Assembly: GCF_003086295.3 (NCBI RefSeq)
Contig: NC_092048.1
Span: 105,478,276 to 105,542,275, forward strand
Direction: 5' to 3'
Length of the DNA stretch: 64,000 nucleotides
DNA from: Arachis hypogaea
Lineage: Eukaryota > Streptophyta > Magnoliopsida > Fabales > Fabaceae
Shown: positions 21,568 through 31,864 of the stretch, one piece after another
Position numbering within the stretch: the first letter of the stretch is position 1
Layout: each line of letters opens with the position of its first letter
The notes under the pieces: model-generated
The model's input: only the letters and a program-made list of their open reading frames with translations
The model's database searches: none
What the model was told of the DNA's origin: nothing
Made by a program: the position numbers and the translations under genes

Positions 21568-23196
21568 TGGTGCACGAAATTGTCCTCATCAAAAATGGCG
21601 GCAAAGACTTGGAGCTCTCAAACGTGAATCACACTTTGTCACAATTCCGCACAACTAACCAGCAAGTGCACTGGGTCGTCCAAGTAATACCTTACGTGAG
21701 TAAGGGTCGATCCCACGGAGATTGTCGGCTTGAAGCAAGCTATGGTCATCTTGTAAATCTCAGTCAAGCGGATTCAAATGGTTATGGAGGATTGATAATT
21801 AAAAGATGAATAAAACATAAAATAAAGATAGAGATACTTATGTAATTCATTGGTGAGAATTTCAGATAAGCGTATGAAGATGCTTTGTTCCTCCTGAACC
21901 TCTGCTTTCCCATTGCTTTCTTCCAATCATTCATACTCCCTTCCATGGCAAGCTTTATGTTGGGCATCATCGTTGTCAATGGCTACTTCCCGTCCTCTTA
22001 GTGAAAATGTTCTACGCACGCTATCACCGCACGGCTAATCATCTGTCGGTTCTCGATCATGTTGGAATAGGATCCATTGATCCTTTTGCGTCTGACACAC
22101 GCCCAACACTCGTGAGTTTGAAACTCGTCACAGTCATCCCTTCCCAGATCCTACTCAGAATATCACAGACAAGGTTTAGACGTTCCGGATCTCAGGAATG
22201 GCCGCCAATAATTCTAGCCTATACCACGAAGGTTCTAATCTTAGATTAGAAACCCAAGAGATACACATTCAAGCTTGTTTGCATGTAGAACGGAAGTGGT
22301 TGTCAGGCACATGTTCATAGGTGAGAATGGTGATGAGTGTCACATAATCATCACATTCATAATGTTCTTCAGTGCGAATGAATATCTTAGAGAAGAAGTA
22401 GGCGTGGATTGAATAGAAAAATAGTAGTACTTTGCATTAATTCATGAAGAACAGCAGAGCTCCACACCTTAATATATGGTGTGTAGAAACTCCACCGTTG
22501 AAAATACAAAAGTGATAATGGTGGTCATTGGCTTCGGCCTCAGAGAGGGAACCCGAAGAACCAAGATGAAAATACAATAGTAAAAGGTCCTATTTATAGA
22601 GAACTAGTAGCCTAGGGTTTACAGAAATAAGTAATTAATGCAGAAATCTTCTTTCGAGCCCACTTGGTGTGTGCTTGGGCTGAGCATTGAAGCTTTCACA
22701 TGTAGAGACTTTTTTTGGAGTTAAACGCCAGCTTTTGTGCCAGTTTGGGTGTTTAACTCCAGCTTTTGTGCTAGTTCTGGCGTTTTGACGCCAGAATTCT
22801 TAAGCTGGCTTGGAACGCCGTTTTGGGCCATCAAATCTTAGGCAAAGTATGGACTATTATATATTGCTGGAAAGCCTAGGATGTCTACTTTCCAACGCAA
22901 TTGAGAGCGCGCCAATGGAGCTTCTGTAGCTCTAGAAAATCCACTTCGAGTGTAGGGAGGTCAAAATCTAACAGCATCTGCAGTCCTTTTTCAGCCTCTA
23001 AATCATATTTTTGCTCAGGTCCCTCAATTTCAGCCAGAAAATACCTGAAATCACAGAAAAACACAAAAACTCATAGTAAAGTCCAGAAATGTGATTTTTA
23101 AATAAAAACTAATAAAAACATAATAAAAACTAACAAAAACATACTAAAAACATACTAAAAACAATGCCAAAAAGTGTATAAATTATCCGCTCATCA
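21568..23196 (-). repeat. 3' LTR of element E
   Basis: 1,629 bp, TGATGAGCGG at 23196 to GTGCACCA at 21568 on minus. Palindromes at about 22711-22815; TATA box TATAAATAGG (minus) at 22589-22598. Confidence 0.94.
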
Positions 23197-23233
23197 CAAC
23201 ACCAAACTTAAATTTTTGCTTGTCCCCAAGCAA
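23197..23233 (-). other. Terminal hairpin and plus-strand primer region of E
   Basis: TTGCTTG-GGGA-CAAGCAA (23233-23216 on minus), then AAAAATTTAAGTTTGGTGTTG-like sequence up to the LTR. Same layout as C at 13216-13252. Confidence 0.72.
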
Positions 23234-24294
23234 CTGAAAATCATATAGGATAAAAAGAATAGAATGTACAATGAATTCCAAAAACATCTATGAAGATCAG
23301 TATTAATTAGATGAGCGGGGCTTTTAGCTTTTTGCTTCTGAACAGTTTTGGCATCTCACTTTATCCCTTGAAGTTCAGAATGATTGGCATCTATAGGAAC
23401 TCAGAATCCAGATAGTGTTATTGATTCTCCTAGTTAAGTATGTTGATTCTTGAACACAGCTACTTTATGAGTCTTGGCCGTGACCCTAAGCATTTTGTTT
23501 TCCAGTATTACCACCGGATACATAAATGCCACAGACACATGACTGGGTGAACCTTTTCAGATTGTGACTCAGCTTTGCTAAAGTCCCCAGTGAGAGGTGT
23601 CCAAGGCTCTTAAGCACACTCTTTTTGCTTTGGACCACGACTTTAACCGCTCAATCTCAAGTTTTCACTTGACACCTTCACGCCACAAGCACATGGTTAG
23701 GGACAGCTTGGTTTAGCCGCTTAGGCCAGGATTTTATTCCTGTGGGCCCTACTATCCACTGATGCTCAAAGCCTTGGATCCTTTTTATTTTACCCTTGCC
23801 TTTTGGTTTAAAGGGTTATTGACTTTTTCTGCTTGCTTTTTCTTTTTCTCTTCTCTTTTTTTTTTCGCAAATATCTTTTTTTCTACAAGCTTTTCACTGC
23901 TTTTTCTTGCTTCAAAAATCAATTTTATGATTTTTCAATAACATTTCTCCTTTTCCATCATTCTTTCAAGAGCCAACAATTTTAACATTCGTGAATCAAC
24001 AATATAAAAAATATGCACTGTTCAAGCATTCATTCAGAAAGACAAAAGTATTGCCACCACATCAAAATAATTAAACTGTTTTAAAATTCGAAATTCATGC
24101 ACTTCTTTTTCTTTTTCAATTAAAAACATTTTTCATTTAAGAAAGATGATGGTTTCATTTTCATAGCTTTAAGGCATAGACACTTAGACACTAATGATCA
24201 TGTAATAAAGACACAAATATAAATAACATAAAGCATAATTTTCGAAAAAAAAAACAGAAAATAAAGAACAAGGAAATTAAAGAATGGGTCCACC
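23234..24294 (-). other. 3' non-coding region of E
   Basis: No ORF supported. Carries the paired motifs CATGTGCTTGTGGCG (about 23683-23697) and CATGTGTCTGTGGCAT (about 23527-23542) on minus and an A/T-rich run near 23840-23870, as in C. Confidence 0.65.
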
Positions 24295-25440
24295 TTAGTG
24301 ATGGCGGCTTGTTCTTCCTCTTGAAGATCTTATGGAGTGCTTGAGCTCCTCAATGTCTCTTCCTTGCCTTTGTTGCTCCTCTCTCATGGTTCTTTGGTCT
24401 TCTCTAATTTCATGGAGGAGGATAGAATGCTCTTGGTACTCCACTCTTAGTTGTCCCATGTTGGAACTTAATTCTCCTAGGGAGGTGTTGATTTGCTCCC
24501 AATAGTTTTGTAGAGGAAAATGCATCCCTTGAGGCATCTCAGGAATTTCATGATGAGGAATTTCCTCATGCTCATGGTGAAGTTCTCTTATTTGCTCCAT
24601 CCTTTTCTTAGTGATGGGCTTATCCTCATCAATGAGGATGTCTTCCTCTATGTCAATTCCAGCTGAATTGTAGAGGTGACAAATAAGGAGAGGGAAGGCT
24701 AACCTTGCCAAGGTAGAGGGCTTCTCCGCCACCTTGTAGAGTTCTTGGGAGATAACCTCATGAACTTCTACTTCCTCTCTAATCATGATGCTATGAATCA
24801 TGATGGCTCAGTCTATAGTAACTTTAGACCAGTTGCTAGTGGGAATGATTGAGCGTTGGATAAACTCCAACCATCCCCTAGCCACGGGCTTGAGGTCATG
24901 CCTTCTTAGTTGAACCAGCTTCCCTCTTGAATCTCTCTTCCATTGACCGTCCTCTTCACAAATATCTATGAGGACTTGGTCCAACTTTTGATCAAAGTTG
25001 ACCCTTCTAGTGTAGGGGTGTGCATCTCCTTGCATCATAGGCAAGTTGAATGCCAACCTTACATTCTCCGGACTAAAATCTAAGCATTTCCCTCGAACCA
25101 TTGTAAGCCAATTCTTTGGGTCCGGGTTCACACTTTGATCATGGTCCTTGGTGATCCATGCATTGGCATAGAACTCTTGAACCATTAAGATTCTGTCTTG
25201 TTGAATGGGGTTGGTGAAAACTTCCCAACCTCTTTTTCGAATCTCATGTCGGATCTCCGGATATTCACCCTTTTTGAGTTTGAAAGGGACCTCGGGGATC
25301 ACCTTCTTCTTGGCCACAACTTCATAGAAGTGGTCTTGGTGCACCCTTGAGATGAATCTCTCCATCTCTCATGACTCGGAGGTGGAAGCTTTTGCCTTCC
25401 TTTTCCTCTTTCTAGAGGATTCTCCGGCCTTAGGTGCCAT
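24295..25440 (-). pseudogene. ORF3 of element E, full length with two stops
   Basis: 382 codons in one frame from MAPKAGE at 25440. Basic KRKGK start; RKRGWEVFTNPIQQ near residue 60; VQEFYANAWI; GKCLDFSPENVRLAFNLP; ARGWLEFIQRSIIPTSNW; then an acidic linker (EEDILIDEDKPITKKRMEQI) and a Gln/Glu-rich coiled coil (REEQQRQGRDIEELKHS). Stops at 25370-25372 and 24808-24810; C reads TGG at the first, and the second looks like CGA changed to TGA. It is the domain family seen in B, G and H. Role unknown; nuclear or nucleic-acid binding is only suggested by the basic ends. There is no signal peptide or membrane segment. Confidence 0.82.
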
Positions 25441-25475
25441 AAATGGTTATGGAAAAACAAAAAGCATCGCTTTTA

Positions 25476-25513
25476 CCACACCAAACTTAGAAGGTTTGCT
25501 CGTCCTCGAGCAA
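25476..25513 (-). other. Internal copy of the terminal hairpin module in the ORF3 leader of E
   Basis: TTGCTCG-AGGA-CGAGCAA (25513-25496 on minus), followed by CTTCTAAGTTTGGTGTGG. Matches C at 11593-11630. Confidence 0.7.
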
Positions 25514-25629
25514 AAGAAGAAAGAAGAGAGTAGAAGAAGAAGAAATAGAGGAGAAGGGGGGGCTTAGTGTTTCGGCCAAGGGGGAGAAGTAGTGTGTATG
25601 TTGTGTGAAAATGAAGGAGTGAAGATGGG

Positions 25630-25637
25630 TTTATATA
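25630..25637 (-). promoter_or_regulatory. TATA box upstream of ORF3 in E
   Basis: TATATAAA on minus, 190 nt before the ORF3 ATG and in a pyrimidine-rich leader, as in C. Confidence 0.55.
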
Positions 25638-25906
25638 GGAGTGGAGAGGGGGGTATGGTTCGGCCATTATGGGTGGGTTTGGGTGGGAAAGTGGTTTGAA
25701 TTTGAATGGTGAGGTAGGTGGGATTTTATGAAGGATGGATGTGAGTGGTGAAGAGAATGGTGGGATTTGATAGGTGATTGGTGAATGGGTGAAGAAGAGA
25801 GAGAGAGGTGGGGTAGGTGGGGATCCTGTGGGGTCCACAGATCCTGAAGTGTCAAGGATATCTCATCCCTGCACCAAGTGGCGTGCAAAAATGCCCCTTT
25901 CTGCCA

Positions 25907-26093
25907 ATCCTGGCGTTAAACGCCAGGCTGCTGCCCATTTCTGGCGTTTAACGCCAGCTTCTTGCCCTTTTCTGGCATTAAACGCCAGTCTGGTGCCCAT
26001 TTCTGGTGTTAAACGCCCAGAATGGTGCCAGACTGGGCGTTTAACGCCCATTCTGCTACCCTTACTGGCGTTTAAACGCCAGCAAGTTTCTCC
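25907..26093 (-). repeat. Palindrome array between gag-pro and ORF3 of E
   Basis: Six or seven copies of the CTGGCGTTTAACGCCAG family motif in 187 bp, better preserved than in C. Frames on both strands follow the palindromes and are not genes. Confidence 0.87.
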
Positions 26094-26214
26094 TCCAGGG
26101 TGTTCTGTTTTTAATACTATTTTTCCTTCTGTTTTTGCTTTTTCAATTGTTTTTTTGACTTCACATGATCATCAACCTACAGAAAACATAAAATAACAAT
26201 GGAGAATAAATAAA

Positions 26215-26262
26215 ATTGGGTTGCCTCCCAACAAGCGCTTCTTTAATGTCAGTAGCTTGACA
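26215..26262 (-). other. Double hairpin after gag-pro of E
   Basis: Hairpin 1 (26262-26247) TGTCA-AGCTAC-TGACA; hairpin 2 (26232-26215) GTTGGG-AGGCAA-CCCAAT, last pair G-U. They begin about 18 nt after the gag-pro stop. Confidence 0.75.
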
Positions 26263-26280
26263 GTGGGCTCTCATGGAGCC

Positions 26281-28587
26281 TCACAGATACTCATAGCATG
26301 ATGATGGCCTCTCAACACCAAACTTAGAGTTTGGTTGTGGCCTCCCAATACCAAACTTAGAGTTTGAATGTGGGGATTTTGTTTGACTCTGTATTGAGAG
26401 AAGCTTTTCGTGCTTCCTCTCCATGGTTACAGAAGGAGATCCTTGAGCCTTAAACACAAGGGAGTCCTCATTCACTTGAAGGACTAATTCTCCTCTGTCT
26501 ACATCAATCACAGCTTTTGCTGTGGCTAGGAAGGGTCTACCAAGGATGATGGATTCATCTATACACTTCCCAATGTCTAGGATTATGAAATCAGTAGGGA
26601 TGTAGTGGTCTTCAACCTTTACCAAGACATCTTCTACAAGTCCATAAGCTTGTTTCCTTGAATTGTCTGCCATCTCTAGTGAGATTCTTGCAGTTTGTAC
26701 CTCAATGATCCCTAGCTTTTCCATTATAGAGAGAGGCATGAGGTTTATACTTGACCCTAGGTCACACAGAGCCTTCTCAAAGGTCATGGTGCCTATGGTA
26801 CAAGGTATTGAGAACTTCCCAGGATCTTGTCTCTTTTGAGGTAATCTCTGCCTAGTCAAGTCATCCAGTTCTTTGGTGAGCAAGGGGGGTTCATCCTCCC
26901 AAGTCTCATTACCAAATAACTTGGCATTTAGTTTCATGATTACCCCAAGGTACTTAGCAACTTGCTCTTCAGTAACATCTTCATCCTCTTCAGAGGAAGA
27001 ATACTCATCAAAGCTCATGAATGGCAGAAGTAAATTCAATGGAATCTCTATGGTCTCAGTATGAGCCTCAGATTCCCATGGTTCCTCATGAGGGAACTCC
27101 TTGGAGGCCAGTGGACGTCAAGTGAGGTCTTCCTCAGTGGAGATCACTGCCTCTTCCTCCTCTCCAAGTTTGGCCGTGTGGGCCATGTTGATGGCCTTGC
27201 ACTCTCCTTTTGGATTCTCTTCTGTATTGCTTGGAAGAGTACTAGGAGGAAGTTCAGTAACTTTCTTACTCAGCTGACCTACTTGTGCCTCCAAATTTCT
27301 AATGGAGGACCTTGTTTCAGTCATGAAACTTTGAGTGGTTTTAATTAGATCAGAGACTACAATTGCTAAGTCAGAGTGGCTCTGCTTAGAATTCTCTGTC
27401 TGTTGCTGAGAAGATGATGGAAAAGGCTTGTTATTGCTAAACCTGTTTCTTCCACTATTATTGTTGTTGAAGCCTTGTTGAGGCCTCTGTTGGTCCTTCC
27501 ATGAGAGATTTGGATGATTTCTCCATGAAGGATTGTAAGTGTTTCCATAGGAATCTCCCATGTAATTCACCTCTTCCATTGCTGGGTTCTCAGGATCATA
27601 AGCTTCTTCTTCAAATGAAGCTTCTTTGGTACTGCCTGTTGCTGCTTGCATTCCAGACAAACTCTGAGAAATCATATTGACTTGTTGAGTCAATATTTTG
27701 TTCTGAGCCAGTATGGCATTCAGAGTATCAATCTCAAGAACTCCTTTCTTCTGATTTGTCCCATTATTCACAGGATTCATTTCAGAGTTGTACATGAATT
27801 GGTTATTTGCAACTATTTCAATGAGTTTTTGAGCTTCTGCAGGCATCTTCTTCAGATGAAGAGATCCTCCAGCAGAGCTGTCCAATGACATTTTGGACAG
27901 TTCAGACAGACCATCATAGAAGATACCTATGATGCTCCATTCTGAAAGCATGTCAGAAGGACACCTTCTGATCAATTGCTTGTATCTTTCCCATGCTTCA
28001 TAGAGGGATTCACCTTCCTTTTGTCTGAAGGTTTGGACTTCCACTCTAAGCTTGCTCAATTTTTGAGGTGGAAAGAACTTTGCCAAGAAGGCATTAACTA
28101 ACTTTTCCCAAAAGTTCAGGCTTTCTTTAGGTTGTGAATCCAACCATGTTCTAGCTCTGTCTCTTACAGCAAAGGGAAAAAGCATAAGCTTGTAGACCTC
28201 GGTATCAACCCCATTAGTCTTGACAATGTCATAGATTTGCAAGAATTCAGCTAAGAACTGATGAGGATCTTCCAATGGAAGTCCATGAAACTTGCAATTC
28301 TGTTGCATTAGAGAAACTAATTGAGGCTTAAGCTCAAAATTGTTTGCTCCAATGGCAGGGATAGAGATGCTTCTCTCATAGAAGTCAGGAGTAGGTGCAG
28401 TAAAGTTACCAAGCACCTTCCTTGCATTGTTGGTGTTTTTAGCTGCCATGGCTTATTCTTGTTTGAAAAGCTCTGTTAGGTCCTCTACAGAGAGTTGTGC
28501 TTTAGCTTCTCTCAGCATTCTCTTCAAGGTCCTTTTAGGTTCAGGATCAGCCTCAACCAGAATGTCTTTGTCCTTACTCCTGCTCAT
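26281..28587 (-). pseudogene. gag-pro: gag-protease polyprotein of element E, two stops
   Basis: One frame from ATG at 28587 (context CATATGAGCAGGAG, as in C and D) to the stop at 26281. Stops at 28453-28455 and 27118-27120. Gag core: MLFPFAVRDRARTWLDSQ and KFFPPQKLSKLR. The linker is Asn/Gln-rich. Protease: [33 protein letters not shown]. The C-terminal tail contains repeated SNSKFG(I/V) units, the coding shadow of AAGTTTGGTGT repeats. It is the best-preserved FIDEL gag-pro here. No pol follows. Confidence 0.9.
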
Positions 28588-29381
28588 ATGAAAGAGAGAA
28601 GAAGGTTGTATGGAATCCTCTATGTCACAGTATAGAGATTCCTTGAGGTGTCAGAGGAAAGGAAAAATAAAAGGAGGAGGTAGAAAGAGAAGAATTTGAA
28701 ACTTATCAAGAGGGATAGAGTTCGAATTTTTGATAGTGGAGGAGTGTTAGTCTTTTAATAGAAGGATGTGAGAAGAGGGGAAGAATTTTTGAAATTAAAG
28801 AAAAATATTTTGAAATAATTAAAAGAAATTTTGAAAATTTGGTAAAGGTTTTTCGAAAATTAAGATTGGGAAAGAAATTGCGTGATTTTTGAAAAAGATT
28901 TTGAAATTAGAAATAAAAAAGATATGATTGAAACTTAATTTTGAAAAAGATGTGATTGAAAAGATATGATTGAGAAGATATGATTGAAAATCAAATTAAA
29001 AAGAGAAAGTTTTAAAATTAAAGTTGATTACTTGACTAACAAGAAATTAGAAGATATGATTCTAGAATTAAAACTTTTGATTCTTTCTTAATAGGCAAGT
29101 AACAACTAGAAAATTTTGAATTAAATTATTAATTGTAGCAAGGATTTTTGAAAATAATAATAAATAAAAAAATTGAAAAGAAATTGATTTTGAAAAAGAT
29201 ATGATTGAAAAGATATGATTCGAAAAAGATTTGATTTTGAAGAATTATGAAAACTTGAAAGAGATTTGAATTTAAAACAAAATCTTCCCTCTAGTGTCAT
29301 CCTGGCGTTAAATGCCCAGAATGGTATCCATTCTGGCGTTTAACGCCCAAAATCCTACCTTTTTGGGCGTTTGATGCCAGG
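28588..29381 (-). other. Leader of E, part adjacent to gag
   Basis: A/T-rich low-complexity leader. The palindrome array starts at about 29299 and is cut at 29381 by F, which inserted at GCGTT within a GGGCGTTT-type palindrome. The array resumes at 41147. Confidence 0.75.
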
Positions 29382-31566
29382 GCATTTCAGCCAGTTTCAC
29401 TGATCTTTTCTTTACTATTTTAGGGTAGTTTCATGCATTTTCTTAGAAAATAAGCAAGTTTTGGGTAAATAATCACTTACATCTTGATTCAAGCAAACAT
29501 TGTGAATTTTATATGATTTTATGAGAATTATGCATGAATTGAATGATTAAATGAATGATGCATGATCTCATGGGTTAGAACCTAGCTTTGATGCACTTTA
29601 TTTGCTTGATTTTAGGACAAAGGAAGCAAGGAATAGCCACATTAGTAGTCACGTTAGTCTAACTAACGTGACCACTAACGTGGAATGGGAGCTAGCTTGC
29701 AACGTTAATGAGAAAAGTAATCGCCAATAACGTCTTCAAAGCCATCATAGCCAACGTTAATTACCACGTTAACTACATTAACGTGGTAGTTAACGTAGAG
29801 GAAAAGGGAGCTCCAAGCGTTAGTGATAAAAGTGAGTGCCACTAACGCTCCAAAAGGGCAATTGGCCACGTTGAAAGTCACGTTAACTCAGTTAACGTGA
29901 AATCTAACATGGAAGAGGAAGATAATGCCAACGTTAGTGACACTCACCTTTGTCACTAACGTTGGACTAAGCCCATATTGGCTACGTTAAGAGCCACGTT
30001 AACTTAGTTAATGTGAACTCTAACGTGGAAGGAGCAAGAAATCACCAACGTTAGTGACACTCACCTTTGTCACTAACGTTGGAGATGGCAATCAACACCA
30101 CGTTAGTGGCCACGTTAATGTAATTAACGTGAGGCACTAATGAGGGAAAGGGGCGTTTTGGAGCGTTAGTGAAAAAGGTAGGTGTCACTAATGCTCTCGA
30201 AGATTTGGCAAGCCTACGTTAAAGGTCACGTTAACTATACTAACGTGAACTCTAACGTAGGGAGAAAGGGGTACTCTCAACGTTATTGGGAAAGGTAAAC
30301 CCCAGTAACGTTTGCGAAGGGCCAATAGGCAACGTTAGTGGTCACGTTAGTGCCACTAACGTTGAAGTTAACGTGGACCATTTTGGGTTAGGAACGTTAG
30401 TGAAAAAGGTGATTGTCACTAACGTTCTCGACCCCACATTTTCACTTAACGTTAACACCACTAATGCCCTAAGCTAAAGTCCATGCCTACTGCACACTTT
30501 CTCTGCAAGTGAAGCTGAGCCCACTAAAGATGATAACTGCTTCAACTCAAGATCCAAAGTAGAAGATCAGAAGAGTAGTATAAATAGGAGTAGTTTTGAA
30601 CTAGAGAGAAGCTTTTGGATTGGGAGAACCACTCTTTGTATAATCTTACTTTCTCTGCAACTTCTAGTTTTATTTTCAGAATGCATTCTCCATCTTTGTT
30701 TTCCATTCCAGAGCTATGAACAACTAAACCCCTTTCATTGGGTTAGGGAGCTCTGTTGTAATTTGATGGATCAATAATAGTTTTCATTATTCTTCCTCTT
30801 TCTTTTCTCTTCATTTTAATAGAAAGCTTTCAATCTTTATTTAATTGGGTAGTTGTCTTGGAAAATAAGCTATTCATACTTGGATCTCTTCAGAACCTTG
30901 GAAGAGGAATGAAGAGATCATGCTAGAAATGCTTTCTCATGTTGGACCAAATTGGGGTTTGGATGGATATAGTGACATATAATCTTACCAACACTTTGAT
31001 TTGGAAATACATGTAGTATAATCAGTGACCATACTTCATCTCTTCTCATGAGAAATTGGACCAAGGAATTGGCTATTGATCAAGATTTGAGAGATTGAAT
31101 TACCAAGGAATTGGAATTCAATCACTTAAGATTGCCAAGGAGATCAATGAATGCATTGATTGAGGAAGAGATGAAAATGAACTTGATACGGAGAATGCAA
31201 CATCTCCTAAGCCCAGTGAATCCCCCATTTCTGATCTTACCCATTCTCTTTTAATTTCTGCAATTTACTTTCATGCTAAATTCCCCATTCCCCATCTAAG
31301 ATTTTGCAATTTACTTTCCGTCATTTATATTCAGCTCTTTATTCCCAGCATTTACATTTTCTACTATTTACGTTTCTGCCATTTAATTTCCTGCAACTCT
31401 CACATCAAATTCTGCTTAGCTCAACTAGAACATTCCTCTAATTAAAGTTGATTGACCAATCAATCCCTGTGGGATTCGACCTCACTCTATTGTGAGTTTT
31501 TACTTGACGACAATTCGGTATACTTGCCGAAGGGAAATTTGTTGAGAGACAAGTTTTCATGCATCA
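29382..31566 (+). repeat. 5' LTR of element F
   Basis: 2,185 bp from TGATGCCAGGGC to GCATCA. U3 holds a palindrome array (29640-30470) and a TATA box TATAAATAGG (30579-30588) about 100 bp after it. The end has the TGTGGGATTCGACCTCACTC block shared by all four LTRs of this family. Confidence 0.94.
29640..30470 (+). repeat. ACGTTAGTG / CACTAACGT inverted-repeat array in U3 of F
   Basis: Alternating near-perfect inverted repeats: ACGTTAACNNAGTTAACGT-type palindromes and ACGTTAGTGACAC...GTCACTAACGT pairs. Roughly eight units of about 100 bp. The 3' LTR has the same at 39186-40020. Small frames inside are repeat artefacts. Confidence 0.88.
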
Positions 31567-31572
31567 AGTTTA

Positions 31573-31592
31573 TAGCGCCGTTACCGGGGATT
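31573..31592 (+). promoter_or_regulatory. Primer-binding site of F, tRNA-Asp type
   Basis: TAGCGCCGTTACCGGGGATT: tRNA-Asp complement with two G-to-A changes, six bases after the LTR. Confidence 0.85.
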
Positions 31593-31864
31593 GATTTTGC
31601 ATCAAAAATGATTAAATTGGTGGATAACTAGATTGAGCATTTTTTTTCTTTTGTTTGATTTAATTTCATTTGAGTAATTTACTTTCAGTCTTAGTTATTT
31701 CCTTCCCTTTACCCCTTACCCGTTTGTGGTGTTATCTGCATTTTTTTTACTATTTAGTTCACTGACCCATTAACTATTTGATATATTGCATCACTCACAC
31801 TAACAGCATTTCTGCAGAGAATACTGTCTGTATCTATCTTTCGTGCTTGTGACTTGTGGGTTGT
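31593..31864 (+). other. Short leader of F
   Basis: T-rich leader of about 270 nt. Directly after the gag ATG the sequence ACAGGTAGAA resembles a 5' splice donor; H has ACAGGGAGAA at the same place. No other feature seen. Confidence 0.5.

Larger units (their letters stand above)
21568..29381 (-). mobile_element. Element E, 3' part: FIDEL-type non-autonomous element nested in D
   Basis: Minus strand; the full element spans 21568-43719 with F inserted at 29382-41146. Without F it is about 10.4 kb. Target duplication: GAAAG (21563-21567) and GTCAG (43720-43724); the gag reading of D shows GTCAG is original and two bases changed on the left. Order: 5' LTR, primer site, leader, gag-PR, double hairpin, palindrome array, ORF3, 3' LTR. 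No RT, RNase H or integrase. LTRs differ at about 78 sites by eye (4.8%). Confidence 0.93.
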
